NCBI GenBank assembly: GCA_047618505.1
Contig: JBLHLB010000037.1
Span: 1-20,114 of the forward strand
From: JBLHLB01 sp047618505
GTDB lineage: Bacteria > Planctomycetota > UBA1135 > GCA-002686595
Direction of reading: 5' to 3'
Length of the DNA: 20,114 nucleotides
Made by a program: the position numbers and the translations under genes. Below, in pieces: positions 6,886 through 14,964 of this stretch. Under the pieces are notes generated by a model. It saw only the letters and a program-made list of their open reading frames with translations, was not told the DNA's origin and did no database searches. How positions within the stretch are numbered: position 1 is the first letter of the stretch; each line of letters starts with the position of its first letter.

Positions 6886-8114
6886 TCCTTCAGGAACAGG
6901 TAGTAAAGCTGCCCCGTGGACTTCACTTGGCCAGCGAGCTCCTCAGCTTCCGGGCCGATCCCAAGGTAGATGTCCGCGCGCCCAGCCGTGCGGATGGCGC
7001 CGCCGGTGTCCTGGTCGAACATGAAGCGCTCAAAGGTCGCCTGGGGCGTTCCGCGCGGTGCGTCCCTCGGCGTACGGGCTTCGACAAAGACCAGGGAGCC
7101 CCGGGGAAAGAGCGACTTGTCCGTAGCGAGAGATCGCCCACCTGTGACCGGCACGTCCAAGCTCCCGTGGGGGTTGCCGTCGATGGGCGTGAAGAAGACG
7201 TAGGAGGGATTGCGATGCAGGTACTCAAGAAGTTCCTCTTCGCCCGCTTCCGCGGCCCAGCTGCGAATCGTGCGAAGGCTCGCTTCGCCGCGGGGAATGC
7301 GACCTTCGTCCACCAGGGCGCGTCCCAGGGATTGGTAGGTTAAGCCGTTCTTGCCCGCATACCCGAGGCGCATCATGGAGCCATCGGGAAGCTCGATGAA
7401 GGCCGAGCCATTGACGTGCGCGAGGTAGGCATCGATCGGATCTGCCAACCACACCAATTCCAGGTCGCGGTCGGCGAGGATCGCATTGGCTTCGATCGTT
7501 TGGCGCGAGGGATAGCTGCTCATCATCCCGAAGTCCGTTTCCCAGCCGAGCACGCTGCCATCCTTGTTCTTGACCAGGTCATCGGGCAAGGCGTAGAGGG
7601 GAAAGCGATAGGTCGCGCTCTCCTCCTTGTTGCCCTTCAGGATGGGCGTGCAATAGGCGGTGAACAACACGCCACCACCGCGACCGTTCCAGCCGGCGCT
7701 CTTGTAGACCTGGAACTCGCGTAGCAACTGCATCTCGAATTCCTGGGGGCTCTCGCTTTCCGCCAGAAGCTCGCGGAAGCGAATGGTCGAAGCCAGGACA
7801 CGGTCGTGGTCGATATCCGCCGCGGGGAAGAAGCCCGGCGCGTGCTTGCGCTGCAACCAATCAATCGAGAGGTCTAGGGCGGGCAGAATCTCGTCCTGGT
7901 TGTGCCAATCCCCGGCGAAGTCCGGCATGGCCTCCCCGGGCGCCAGGGGAATCAGGGCCGGCGCGCCCGGGGGCAGGGCGGTCCCGTAGTTCGGTGTGCT
8001 TTGGCATCCGACCGCAAGTAAGGCGCCGGCCACCAGGAGGGCAGCGCTGTGCAGTCGACGAAGGCCGCGCCCTGGGGCGCTCGCGCGGTGTTCAAGCTCG
8101 GTGATGTTCGCCAT
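6882..8114 (-). CDS. mltA: Membrane-bound lytic murein transglycosylase A
   Basis: A 410-residue lipoprotein that should cleave the beta-1,4 bond between MurNAc and GlcNAc, leaving 1,6-anhydro ends. The signal peptide ends in LLAVGC with Cys37. The MltA domain spans about 140-310 (start near GVLFTAYCTPILKG, then RFPLYALPDDL and MRLGYAGKNGLTYQSLGRAL). The C-terminal 3D domain has FMFDQDTGGAIRTAGRADIYLG at 364-385, in which Asp381 corresponds to the catalytic Asp of E. coli MltA. Length fits the family. Its presence argues for a peptidoglycan wall, now accepted for most Planctomycetota. The stop overlaps the TTG start of the next gene, so both are likely co-translated and may act together in the envelope. 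Confidence 0.93.
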   Translation of the reverse strand: MANITELEHRASAPGRGLRRLHSAALLVAGALLAVGCQSTPNYGTALPPGAPALIPLAPGEAMPDFAGDWHNQDEILPALDLSIDWLQRKHAPGFFPAADIDHDRVLASTIRFRELLAESESPQEFEMQLLREFQVYKSAGWNGRGGGVLFTAYCTPILKGNKEESATYRFPLYALPDDLVKNKDGSVLGWETDFGMMSSYPSRQTIEANAILADRDLELVWLADPIDAYLAHVNGSAFIELPDGSMMRLGYAGKNGLTYQSLGRALVDEGRIPRGEASLRTIRSWAAEAGEEELLEYLHRNPSYVFFTPIDGNPHGSLDVPVTGGRSLATDKSLFPRGSLVFVEARTPRDAPRGTPQATFERFMFDQDTGGAIRTAGRADIYLGIGPEAEELAGQVKSTGQLYYLFLKD

Positions 8115-8342
8115 GGCCGACTAAGCTAGTTTCTGCACGGTGGACAGTCGAGGGGCAAGGTTTGGGACGCAGCCAGGTGGTTACCCCGGATTCTTTGGCC
8201 TCTTTCAAATCCCATGGCAAATCGGGGGGACAGCCCCGCCCCTCGGATGCCCCTAATACCCTGGAAGTTCCGTGATTCGAAACCTCCTTGGCCTCGGTCT
8301 GGTCCTTTCCATGCCTGCTTCGTTGTCAGCCCAGGCGTCTCC
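8115..8342. other. Gap between transketolase and mltA
   Basis: This 228-bp gap separates two minus-strand genes. I see no convincing gene, RNA or terminator in it. Open frames across it are continuations of shadows of the transketolase end and have unlikely composition. It is long enough to hold a promoter for mltA. Confidence 0.4.
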
Positions 8343-10682
8343 CTACTCGGGCGCCAGCGCGAGGCGCGCCAGGCGCTTCTTGCGGGAGCGCGCGAAGCGC
8401 TGCATGCCTTCAAAGAGGCTGGCGGGGTCGATCTTGGCCTCGCGCTTGATCTCGTCGACGCTGCCGCCCGTGCGCCAACGGTTGTCTGAGTCCGAGGTCA
8501 TGGCGTACTCCAGGCTGATGCGATTGCAAATCCAATCGTGCATGCCGCGACGCGAACCGTTGGAGATGACCGTCGAGTCGTTCCAATCTTCCCAGGGCAG
8601 GATTTCGTTCTGATAGCTCTCGGGCTGCATTCGGAACAGTTCGGGGGAGACGGCCTGGATGATCTTAACGTTCGGGCCGTGGCCGGAGTTCAGCTTCGGC
8701 AGCAGCGTATAGATCGAATCTGTCGTGCTTGTTCCCTGTAGGATGATCGTGCCTTCCTTGGGGCGCGCCGGGTCGTACTTTCGCACGATGTAGGCACCCT
8801 TGGCCGCATCCATGTGCGACGCGGCACCGAGGGCGGCACGGTCGGGAATGATGACGTTGGGGCGCGTCAGGTGCAGGGCGATCAAGGGCACATCGGAGCG
8901 CAGGGCGGCGGCCAGGCAGGGCGCGACCTCGTTCGCTTCCCAGGGGTGCAGGTTGATCACCTGCCCCTCGGGAAAGAGCTGCGTAACGCCCGGCGCAAAG
9001 ATGCCGAAGTGCGTGCGGCTATCTTCCGCCGTCTCGGGCCCAGAGTGTCCCGCGACCCAGATGACCTTGCCGACCTTGAGGGGGTTGTCCTGTGACAGCT
9101 GGCTGAAGAGCCGCATCATCCCGTACTTCAGATACGAGAAGGAACCGTAGGTCGAGCAGGTACTCCAGTAGCCGAGGAACTCCTTCTCCGGATCCGCGGA
9201 CATATTGACCGTGGCGGCGCCGACCACTAGCCCTGAGTTGGTGAACTCGGTGATTTGCTGGGGGAAGAGGCAGCCTTGGGTGTTTGAGTTGCGCTCGTAC
9301 CAACCAAAGCCCTTGGTGTCGCCCCAGTCCTTGGCGAAGCCCGAGATGTTGGTGGAGTCCGCCAGGTCAGCGGAGCAGGCGAGAACCAGAGGGCGACCCA
9401 TTCGCTCGCGCGCCGTAGCGTTGATAAAGGCCCCGAACTTGGCAAAGCCCTGGCGGTTTGGGGCCTTGGCCCCGGGTTTTGCGAAGAGCTCCGCAGGCAG
9501 GTTGTCAGCCTCTAGCCAGGAGCGGTCCTCGTGCATGTTGTCTGAGCTGTCCAAGCGGAAGCCCTCGGGCTTCGTGGGGACCGACTCGCCCAATTCCACC
9601 AGAGTGTCCGCGAGGTTGCGGTAGAAATCCGGGTCCGACTTCATGACCGAGAAGACGGTTTCAAACCAGCTCTTGGTCTGCTCGCGGCAGGCATCTTCGC
9701 CGGGGTCGTTCACATCACCCTGGCCTTCAAAAGTGACGTCATACTTGGAGGCGAACTGTTCGCGGCAAGTCCAGAAAAGCTCGGAGTTGCGCTTGTGTGC
9801 CGCACCATGGGAGGCCGCGTCAAACTTGTGGTAGCCGCGACCCTTGCGCGACTTAATCCAAACCATGCCCGGGCGTCCGTCCTTGTCGTCCGCGTGGACG
9901 ATCTCTAGCAGGGCCTTGGTAATCGAAGCGAAGTCCTCACCGTCTTCGGTGCCGGACACGCGCCAACCGTAGGGCTCAAACCACTCCTTGGGCGTGCCGT
10001 TGACGACGGTCGAGTTGGCGAAGCTGTCGATGCCGTGGTCGTTCCAATCGAAGAGGTAGATCAGGTTGTCGAGACCCAGGCCCCAGGCCGAGTTCTTGAC
10101 TTCATGGTGGGCGCCCGCCGTGTGGCCGCCTTCGCCCTCCATGGCAAAGACCGTTGTGCCCGAGGCACCGGCATGCTTTAGGGCTGCCGCTTCCCCGAGG
10201 GCCGCCGGCGCGCCGTGACCCGAGGGACCCGTGTTGAACTTGAAGAAGAGTGTCTTGCCCTCCATCTCCGCGTGACCAGCGAGTCCTCCGTTGTGGCGCA
10301 ACCAAAGCAGGTCTTCCCAGGTCAGTTGACGGTCCTTTGCGTTCGGTACCAGATACTTCTCGTCACCCGTTTCGGCATGACGCAGCCGCAGGGCTTCGTT
10401 GTACACGGCCAACATGGCGTAGACAGAAGGACAGCAATGTCCGGCCACAAGGACGAAGCGATCACCAAAGGCCAGATCTGGTCGGCGTACGTCCCAACGC
10501 ATGCCGGCGCCCAGAGTCGATGCCACAAGCAGGGGCACCTTCGAGCGCGAACCACCGGGGTGCCCGCTTTGCCTGAGGTTGAGCATCAGGTCGATGCACT
10601 GGTCGATCAGGTCGGCGGCCTTCTCCCAATGGCCGAAGTTCTGGGAGAGGGCGTCGAGCGAGGGCTTGGTGAGGGTCTGCAT
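8343..10682 (-). CDS. Transketolase, long divergent form
   Basis: A thiamine-diphosphate enzyme expected to move two-carbon units between sugar phosphates in the pentose phosphate pathway. N-terminal domain: SGHPGGS at 39-45, GHCCPSVYAM at 81-90, a TGPSGHG motif near 151-157 (TGPLGQG in classical enzymes), and the ThDP/metal motif from GEGGH (183-187) to NDHGID (214-219) in place of GDG...NN. The middle PYR-type domain has CSADLADSTN and the later AGHSGPETAEDSRTHFGIF stretch matches the GEDGPTHQ region. At 779 residues it exceeds the usual 650-680, with extra sequence near 300-420 and a Lys/Arg-rich tail. Planctomycete proteins of this type are annotated transketolase, but the altered motifs mean substrate range is not certain. 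ATG start, 51 bp after the MNIO-partner stop. Confidence 0.88.
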   Translation of the reverse strand: MQTLTKPSLDALSQNFGHWEKAADLIDQCIDLMLNLRQSGHPGGSRSKVPLLVASTLGAGMRWDVRRPDLAFGDRFVLVAGHCCPSVYAMLAVYNEALRLRHAETGDEKYLVPNAKDRQLTWEDLLWLRHNGGLAGHAEMEGKTLFFKFNTGPSGHGAPAALGEAAALKHAGASGTTVFAMEGEGGHTAGAHHEVKNSAWGLGLDNLIYLFDWNDHGIDSFANSTVVNGTPKEWFEPYGWRVSGTEDGEDFASITKALLEIVHADDKDGRPGMVWIKSRKGRGYHKFDAASHGAAHKRNSELFWTCREQFASKYDVTFEGQGDVNDPGEDACREQTKSWFETVFSVMKSDPDFYRNLADTLVELGESVPTKPEGFRLDSSDNMHEDRSWLEADNLPAELFAKPGAKAPNRQGFAKFGAFINATARERMGRPLVLACSADLADSTNISGFAKDWGDTKGFGWYERNSNTQGCLFPQQITEFTNSGLVVGAATVNMSADPEKEFLGYWSTCSTYGSFSYLKYGMMRLFSQLSQDNPLKVGKVIWVAGHSGPETAEDSRTHFGIFAPGVTQLFPEGQVINLHPWEANEVAPCLAAALRSDVPLIALHLTRPNVIIPDRAALGAASHMDAAKGAYIVRKYDPARPKEGTIILQGTSTTDSIYTLLPKLNSGHGPNVKIIQAVSPELFRMQPESYQNEILPWEDWNDSTVISNGSRRGMHDWICNRISLEYAMTSDSDNRWRTGGSVDEIKREAKIDPASLFEGMQRFARSRKKRLARLALAPE

Positions 10683-10733
10683 GGGCGGGATGATAACGCG
10701 CCAGCGCCCGCCGGAAACCCGCGAGGCGGTCCT

Positions 10734-11612
10734 CTAGCAACGAACCAGCAGGCCTTCCGAAATCAGGCCCTCGATGAAGGCCTCGAGGTCCTCCGGAGAA
10801 GCCCCAGCCTCACGGGCAAAATCGGCCCTGGCGGAGGCATCGAAGGCCGGACCGGCGCCGGGGGGCAGCCCCGAATCACGACCGGCCGCCTGGCCCGAGA
10901 GGGCCAGGCGCAGGAACAACTCGTCCGCCGGTGCCGCCAGGGTCTCCGCATGGACCTGGGCCAGGGAATGGATCGATCCCCCAGGCCGCGGAACAATGAC
11001 CGTGACCTCGAGCTGCTCCTCATCGATATCCGGTGCATCCGGGAGTGTGCGGCCGCCGTCGAGGGCCACGCGGAGATCCCCCGCGAAGGTGAAGATCCCC
11101 CGGGGTAGGCGCAGCAGGCGCGTTCCGGGGGGCAGCCGAAGATCTGTGCCAACAGGCAGCAGTGCCTGATCCGTTTGGCGGTGAGCGCGTCGGGTGTGGG
11201 CGAGTCCTCGCTCAAGGCCAATGAGATGAACCAGGGCGCGCAGATCTTGGGCTTCGGCCCATCCCTCTGCGTAGTCCGCGAAGGCAAAGGGCAGGGCCGT
11301 GTCCTGGTCGATGGCCCTATGTAACTCGGGCGAATGCCCGAACTCTTGCAAGAAGGCCTGGTCGACGGATCCTGCGACGAGAAGCGAGAGCATGAATTCG
11401 GAGCTCGCATTGGCGAGCACCTGGGTGCGCCGGCGTCCACCGGGGTCCGCACTGACTGCGGCGAGACTTGTCTGCAGCAGCAGCGCGTGCTCCTTCGGCC
11501 CAAGTCCGAGGGATTCCAGTGCAGTCTGATCTTCGGCAAAGACGGCGGCGGCTAACTCCGCGTCGAGTTGCATGCGGAAGAGCGCGCGCTGGAGCTTGCG
11601 GTGATTCGTCAT
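10734..11612 (-). CDS. Putative MNIO partner protein
   Basis: A 292-residue cytoplasmic protein with no recognised named family. The start overlaps the MNIO-type gene stop as ATGA, which implies coupled translation and a shared task. Residues about 5-50 (LFRMQLDAELAAAVFAEDQTALESLGLGPKE) look like the helical N-terminus of known MNIO partners (HvfC/DUF2063, MbnC or TglI type). The middle (about 150-210) is beta-rich. Residues about 220-292 look like a winged-helix unit ending in EDLEAFIEGLISEGLLV, similar in outline to peptide-binding RRE domains of RiPP enzymes. In known systems the partner delivers the precursor peptide to the oxygenase; that role is inferred here from position and weak resemblance. 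The last residue is Cys. Confidence 0.6.
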   Translation of the reverse strand: MTNHRKLQRALFRMQLDAELAAAVFAEDQTALESLGLGPKEHALLLQTSLAAVSADPGGRRRTQVLANASSEFMLSLLVAGSVDQAFLQEFGHSPELHRAIDQDTALPFAFADYAEGWAEAQDLRALVHLIGLERGLAHTRRAHRQTDQALLPVGTDLRLPPGTRLLRLPRGIFTFAGDLRVALDGGRTLPDAPDIDEEQLEVTVIVPRPGGSIHSLAQVHAETLAAPADELFLRLALSGQAAGRDSGLPPGAGPAFDASARADFAREAGASPEDLEAFIEGLISEGLLVRC

Positions 11613-12475
11613 CTCGATTCCCAGGCTTCGTTCAAGCGACGGAATGTCGGGATCACAGTGCTGGTGCTATTGCGCTCGCATTCGAACACGATGGCGCGCA
11701 GGTTCTTCGCGCCTGCAAGCACGTGCTCAAAGATCTCCCAGGTCTCCGGCAAGATTTCGATTCCGTGGTCATCGTCGATGAATGTCTTTCCACCGTGTTC
11801 AAAGAGCGTTCCGCCGGCGACGTGCACTTCCACCACGCGCTCGAGGGGGAAACCGTCGAGGGCGGTCAAGGCGCTGTGACCAAGCACGTGTTGGTAAACG
11901 GCCAAGTGGGCTACATCTAGAAGAATGCCAGAGTCGGCCTTCTCGCCCACACGCGCGAAATAGTCCAAGAGGTGCATGCGCCCCAGGAAGACATGGGCGG
12001 GCGGGTTCTCCGGGAGAACTTCAAAGCCCGTTGCTTCCCGCAGGATGCGCACGTTGCGCGCCATCTCATCGGCGCTCTCCGGCTCCAGGATCGGCGGTTG
12101 GAGAACCCCGTGTCCGCGCTCCCGCAGACCCACATGCCAAAGGCCCGCGTCGCCGCAGAGCCAGGCCGACTTCACTTCTCGCGCCAGGGCGGCGGTGTCA
12201 TCCATCCAGGTCTGATCAAGATCCTCACGCTCCTCTAGGTTGACGTCCAGGAAGTGGTAGGTCGTGGGCCAACCCCGCTCCACCCAGGCACGCGCGTCCG
12301 CATCGACTCCGCGTTCTAAGTCGCCTCCGATTTCGAGGAAGGAGACCAGCTCGCCGAAGTCCTCCCCGAGGCTCAATACGTCCAGGCCCTTCTCGCCTGC
12401 TCCAAATTCCGTGGAGATGCCGACGCCGAGTTTGGGCAGATCACGAACTCGATCCTTAAAAGACAACCCCTTCAT
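11609..12475 (-). CDS. DUF692-family MNIO-type iron oxygenase
   Basis: A 288-residue TIM-barrel protein of the multinuclear non-haem iron oxygenase family (MbnB, TglH, HvfB/BufB relatives), which modify residues, often Cys or C-terminal residues, in ribosomal peptides. Visible landmarks: GVGIS near 17-21, FLEIGGDLE at 46-54, His74 in TYHFLDVNL, ENP at 156-158, LLDVAH with Asp187 and His190, EVHVAGG with His218, the DDDHG motif with Asp236 and His237, and FECE with Glu265. These match the metal-ligand positions of the family in outline. One departure: the usual SEHL motif reads SAWL (103-106), so a ligand may be replaced, perhaps by His114 in LWH. ATG start without Shine-Dalgarno. A methyltransferase lies 72 bp upstream and the partner gene overlaps downstream. 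Confidence 0.85.
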   Translation of the reverse strand: MKGLSFKDRVRDLPKLGVGISTEFGAGEKGLDVLSLGEDFGELVSFLEIGGDLERGVDADARAWVERGWPTTYHFLDVNLEEREDLDQTWMDDTAALAREVKSAWLCGDAGLWHVGLRERGHGVLQPPILEPESADEMARNVRILREATGFEVLPENPPAHVFLGRMHLLDYFARVGEKADSGILLDVAHLAVYQHVLGHSALTALDGFPLERVVEVHVAGGTLFEHGGKTFIDDDHGIEILPETWEIFEHVLAGAKNLRAIVFECERNSTSTVIPTFRRLNEAWESR

Positions 12476-12547
12476 CTGGATCGTTTTACAGCAGGCGTCC
12501 TGCGTGTGTCGCCATCATCCGACGAAACCAGCGATTGCGTCCCGCGA

Positions 12548-13180
12548 TCAGACTGGAGCGCGCACGATGGCGTACATGTGTTGCAGGGTCGGGCGGAAGA
12601 CCACGACCTCGCCGGCGGTTGCGTCGACCAGGTCCAGGATCGGACCGCCCTCGACTTCAGTCTCGGGCAAGGAGGAGCTTCCCTCGGAGTCCTCAATGTC
12701 CGCCAGGACCTGGAGTCGGAGTTCGCCACCCTTGGACAGTTGGGCGAAAGCGGACACCACGTTCTGGCGGATCACCGAACGCGGACTGTGGATGAACACG
12801 GCAGCAACAAGAATGAGTTCGTAGGTTTTGTCCTTGGCCTCCGCGGGCAGCCCGAGGCCGTCACCCAAGAAGAAGTGCGCGGAGGAGTTTTCGGCGGAGC
12901 GGCGGATTGCTTCCTCCACCATGCCCGCGGAAATGTCGAAGCCCGTATAGGTCCCCACACGGGAGGTGATCGGCCCTGCCAGGCGTCCAACTCCGCAGCC
13001 CAGTTCCAGCACGTTCCACGCGCGACAGGCCTTCGAATCGATGCTGTAGAACATCGTATTCACATCTCTCAATTGGTGCGCGTGCCAATCGCCGCGTTCA
13101 GTTGGCCAAAGTGCTAGGCCGTGACAAGCAGAGAACAACGTACGGGAAAGGCCCGAGGGAAGTCCGTCAGCACCAGACAC
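12548..13180 (-). CDS. Class I SAM-dependent methyltransferase
   Basis: A 210-residue Rossmann-fold methyltransferase. Motif I is VLELGCGVGRL at 57-67, the acidic end of strand 2 is Asp82 in GFDIS, and FLGDGLGLP (104-112) and LILVAAVFIHSPR (122-134) give motifs II and III. It has the common family layout with an N-terminal lead (DWHAHQLRDVNTMF) aligned with other short class I enzymes. The start is GTG at 13178-13180; no other start lies between it and the in-frame upstream stop. Substrate unknown. It sits 72 bp upstream of the MNIO gene on the same strand. In known RiPP clusters a methyltransferase can accompany the MNIO pair, but plain housekeeping methylation cannot be excluded. Confidence 0.82.
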   Translation of the reverse strand: MSGADGLPSGLSRTLFSACHGLALWPTERGDWHAHQLRDVNTMFYSIDSKACRAWNVLELGCGVGRLAGPITSRVGTYTGFDISAGMVEEAIRRSAENSSAHFFLGDGLGLPAEAKDKTYELILVAAVFIHSPRSVIRQNVVSAFAQLSKGGELRLQVLADIEDSEGSSSLPETEVEGGPILDLVDATAGEVVVFRPTLQHMYAIVRAPV

Positions 13181-13191
13181 CGAACCTGGCG

Positions 13192-13338
13192 CTAATTCCC
13201 AACCAGTCCGCCAAGAACTAGGCAGATGGCGAGGGTTACAGCCGCGACCTGCTTCGGGCGAGGGGCATCACCGGGTGGGGTCTGCTTGCCTGCATGGAGC
13301 GAGACTTCGGTAGCCAAGACCGACTGCGACCCTTCCAT
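13192..13338 (-). CDS. Possible small single-pass membrane peptide
   Basis: An ATG-started frame of 48 codons plus stop ends 11 bp before the methyltransferase GTG. The N-terminal half is polar (SVLATEVSLHAGKQTPPGDA) and the C-terminal part is one hydrophobic helix (QVAAVTLAICLVLGGLVGN) reaching the stop. Position fits a first gene of the methyltransferase-MNIO series. It has a single Cys and a C-terminal Asn, so it is not a clear Cys-rich RiPP precursor, but it is the only small upstream frame with protein-like composition. The same frame is open upstream to 13548 with less convincing sequence. No Shine-Dalgarno is seen, as for most genes here. Confidence 0.3.
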   Translation of the reverse strand: MEGSQSVLATEVSLHAGKQTPPGDAPRPKQVAAVTLAICLVLGGLVGN

Positions 13339-13689
13339 TGATAGGGGCGTGCCCAGTGGGGGAGAGCCTGTTCTTCGGGGGTACCCGCAGGCCGCCGCCT
13401 TCGTGCTGGAGTCCGTAATTGGACGCCCAGGGCAATGCGTGTGCGCCCCCGGGAGGGGGCAGGACTTGCCGTACATGGAAGTCAGATAGCGAAATCGTTT
13501 CGCTCCCTCTCCCTCTTGGGTGGCCGGGAAATCTGAAAACCAGATCAAAATCCGTCTAGGCCAGCACGGTCCCGCATTCCGTGCGACAATTACCTAGCTG
13601 GGGTTCCACGCGCAGCGGAATCCGAGATCCCCCCAGACTAAATACATTTTCCCTGTTCGACCGCTGCACGTCAACTCGATCTACACCTC
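13339..13689. other. Intergenic region between divergent genes
   Basis: This stretch separates the minus-strand methyltransferase series from the plus-strand secreted-protein gene and must hold both promoters. Frames on both strands cross it but have poor composition. A perfect 6-bp hairpin GCCCCC-GGGA-GGGGGC lies at 13445-13460. An AT-rich patch at 13638-13650 (CTAAATACATTTT at its core) about 40 bp before the secreted-protein ATG could contain a -10 element; I found no well-spaced -35 partner. No RNA gene recognised. Confidence 0.4.
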
Positions 13690-14823
13690 ATGAAAACTGC
13701 TCTTCTCTCAGGCCTGGCTGGCCTGGTTTTAGCTTCGGCTGCCGGTGCCCAAACGGACCTGCCCCAAAGCTCCTTCCAATCATTCACAGGTCCCGTTCAG
13801 CGCTACACCTTGGACTACGCCACGGGCACGCTGACGAAGGATAGTGCCGTCGATACGGCTCAGATCGGTGTCAACGCGGCTTCGGCCGTTTCCTACCAGA
13901 ACGATTGCACGTCAGGATTTTTCACCTCGGTTCCCCTGGGTGAAGAGCGCGTTGACTGGGGCCTTAAGGCCGGCAGCCAGTCCACAATCGTCGACTCCTT
14001 TGCCTTTGCCTATGCAACGGACGCCCTTGATCCCGGCGCGGCCGGCCCCGGCGCGAATGTTGACATCAACATCTACGCAGGCACGAACGGTTTCGGGTCC
14101 CTCGGCACGCTTGAGGGTGCCTTCAGTTTCACTGGGCTCCCCGGCTCCCCCGACGGCGTCTCCATTGCGGCCTTCATCGTCACCGTGGACCTCGCTGGCG
14201 GCTTTGATTTTTGTCTCCCCGACGGACAGGTTGGCTACGGCTACTGCACGACCGACCCCGGCAGCACTGGCCCTCTCATCATTGACGTCAACGATGTGAA
14301 CTGCAACGGCAACGGCGTGTTCGATGGCTTTGACGTCTACACCTGCCCGGCTAGCACCGGAACCTACGTCAACACCCTGTTCTTCGGTGGTTCGCCGACG
14401 GCATCGTTCTACATGGTCATCAACGAAGATGACGGTAGCGAAGTTGCTACGACGGTCGAGAACTTCGGTAACGGTACGAACCCCGTCGTCCTAGGCGACG
14501 CGGGCCTCCCCCCGATCCTAGGCACGAACTACGCGCCGACAGTTGACACAGGGGCTACCGGCCACGCGATCTCCGCTTGCGTTTATTATCGTGGCTCCTT
14601 GCCCCCCGGCACGCTGATCATTGGCGCCGGTGAGGTGATCGTCGACCCCACTTCGGGCAATGACTTCTCCAACATCGTTGTTGGCACCGGAGTGAACGAC
14701 CACTCTGTGCTTGTTCCCAAGGAGCTCAGCCTGGTCGGTATGAACTACACCGTGCAGGCCATCATGTACGGCGGTGTTCCGCCGGTGCTCGGTAACGCCC
14801 TGGATATTCACCTCGGGTTCTAA
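13690..14823 (+). CDS. Secreted protein with planctomycete-type C-terminal domain
   Basis: A 377-residue exported protein of unknown function. The signal peptide is clear (MKTALLSGLAGLVLASAAGA, cleavage after AGA at about 20). The mature part is rich in Gly, Thr, Asp and Val with predicted beta strands. Residues 202-216 (DVNCNGNGVFDGFDV) resemble the calcium-loop-like DCNGNGIPDECD motif common in planctomycete secreted proteins. Residues about 272-377 form a C-terminal beta domain ending in a TVQAIMYGG...LGNALDIHLGF pattern that I recognise from many Poly30-type proteins, perhaps a sorting or anchoring domain. It is transcribed alone and closed by a strong terminator. A surface or matrix role is likely but inferred. 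Confidence 0.85.
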   Translation: MKTALLSGLAGLVLASAAGAQTDLPQSSFQSFTGPVQRYTLDYATGTLTKDSAVDTAQIGVNAASAVSYQNDCTSGFFTSVPLGEERVDWGLKAGSQSTIVDSFAFAYATDALDPGAAGPGANVDINIYAGTNGFGSLGTLEGAFSFTGLPGSPDGVSIAAFIVTVDLAGGFDFCLPDGQVGYGYCTTDPGSTGPLIIDVNDVNCNGNGVFDGFDVYTCPASTGTYVNTLFFGGSPTASFYMVINEDDGSEVATTVENFGNGTNPVVLGDAGLPPILGTNYAPTVDTGATGHAISACVYYRGSLPPGTLIIGAGEVIVDPTSGNDFSNIVVGTGVNDHSVLVPKELSLVGMNYTVQAIMYGGVPPVLGNALDIHLGF

Positions 14824-14846
14824 GAGTGACCAAGTGATTCGCCGGG

Positions 14847-14878
14847 GAGAGCCCAGCGCCCATGGGTGCTGGGCTCTC
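14847..14878 (+). terminator. Rho-independent terminator after secreted protein gene
   Basis: GAGAGCCCAGC (14847-14857) pairs perfectly with GCTGGGCTCTC (14868-14878) across a 10-nt loop and is followed by TCTGTTT. It begins 24 nt after the stop codon of the secreted-protein gene. Confidence 0.88.
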
Positions 14879-14964
14879 TCTGTTTAACAAGGTTGCGGTT
14901 CGGTGTAGGCGTCGATGGAATTCGCTCCCTAGCAGGCCCAGTGTTAGACTGCCGCTGCGAGCTG

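Noticed and set aside
10215..11108. Plus-strand frame of 297 codons
   Set aside because: It runs antisense to the transketolase 5' end and the MNIO partner gene, and its product is Gly/Arg-rich without domain pattern. It is a shadow of GC-rich coding sequence.
12506..13117. Plus-strand frame of 203 codons
   Set aside because: Antisense to the methyltransferase, whose motif I and other landmarks are clear.
13226..13489. Plus-strand Cys-containing frame of 87 codons as a RiPP precursor
   Set aside because: Wrong strand for the MNIO series, no leader-like segment and no start signal.
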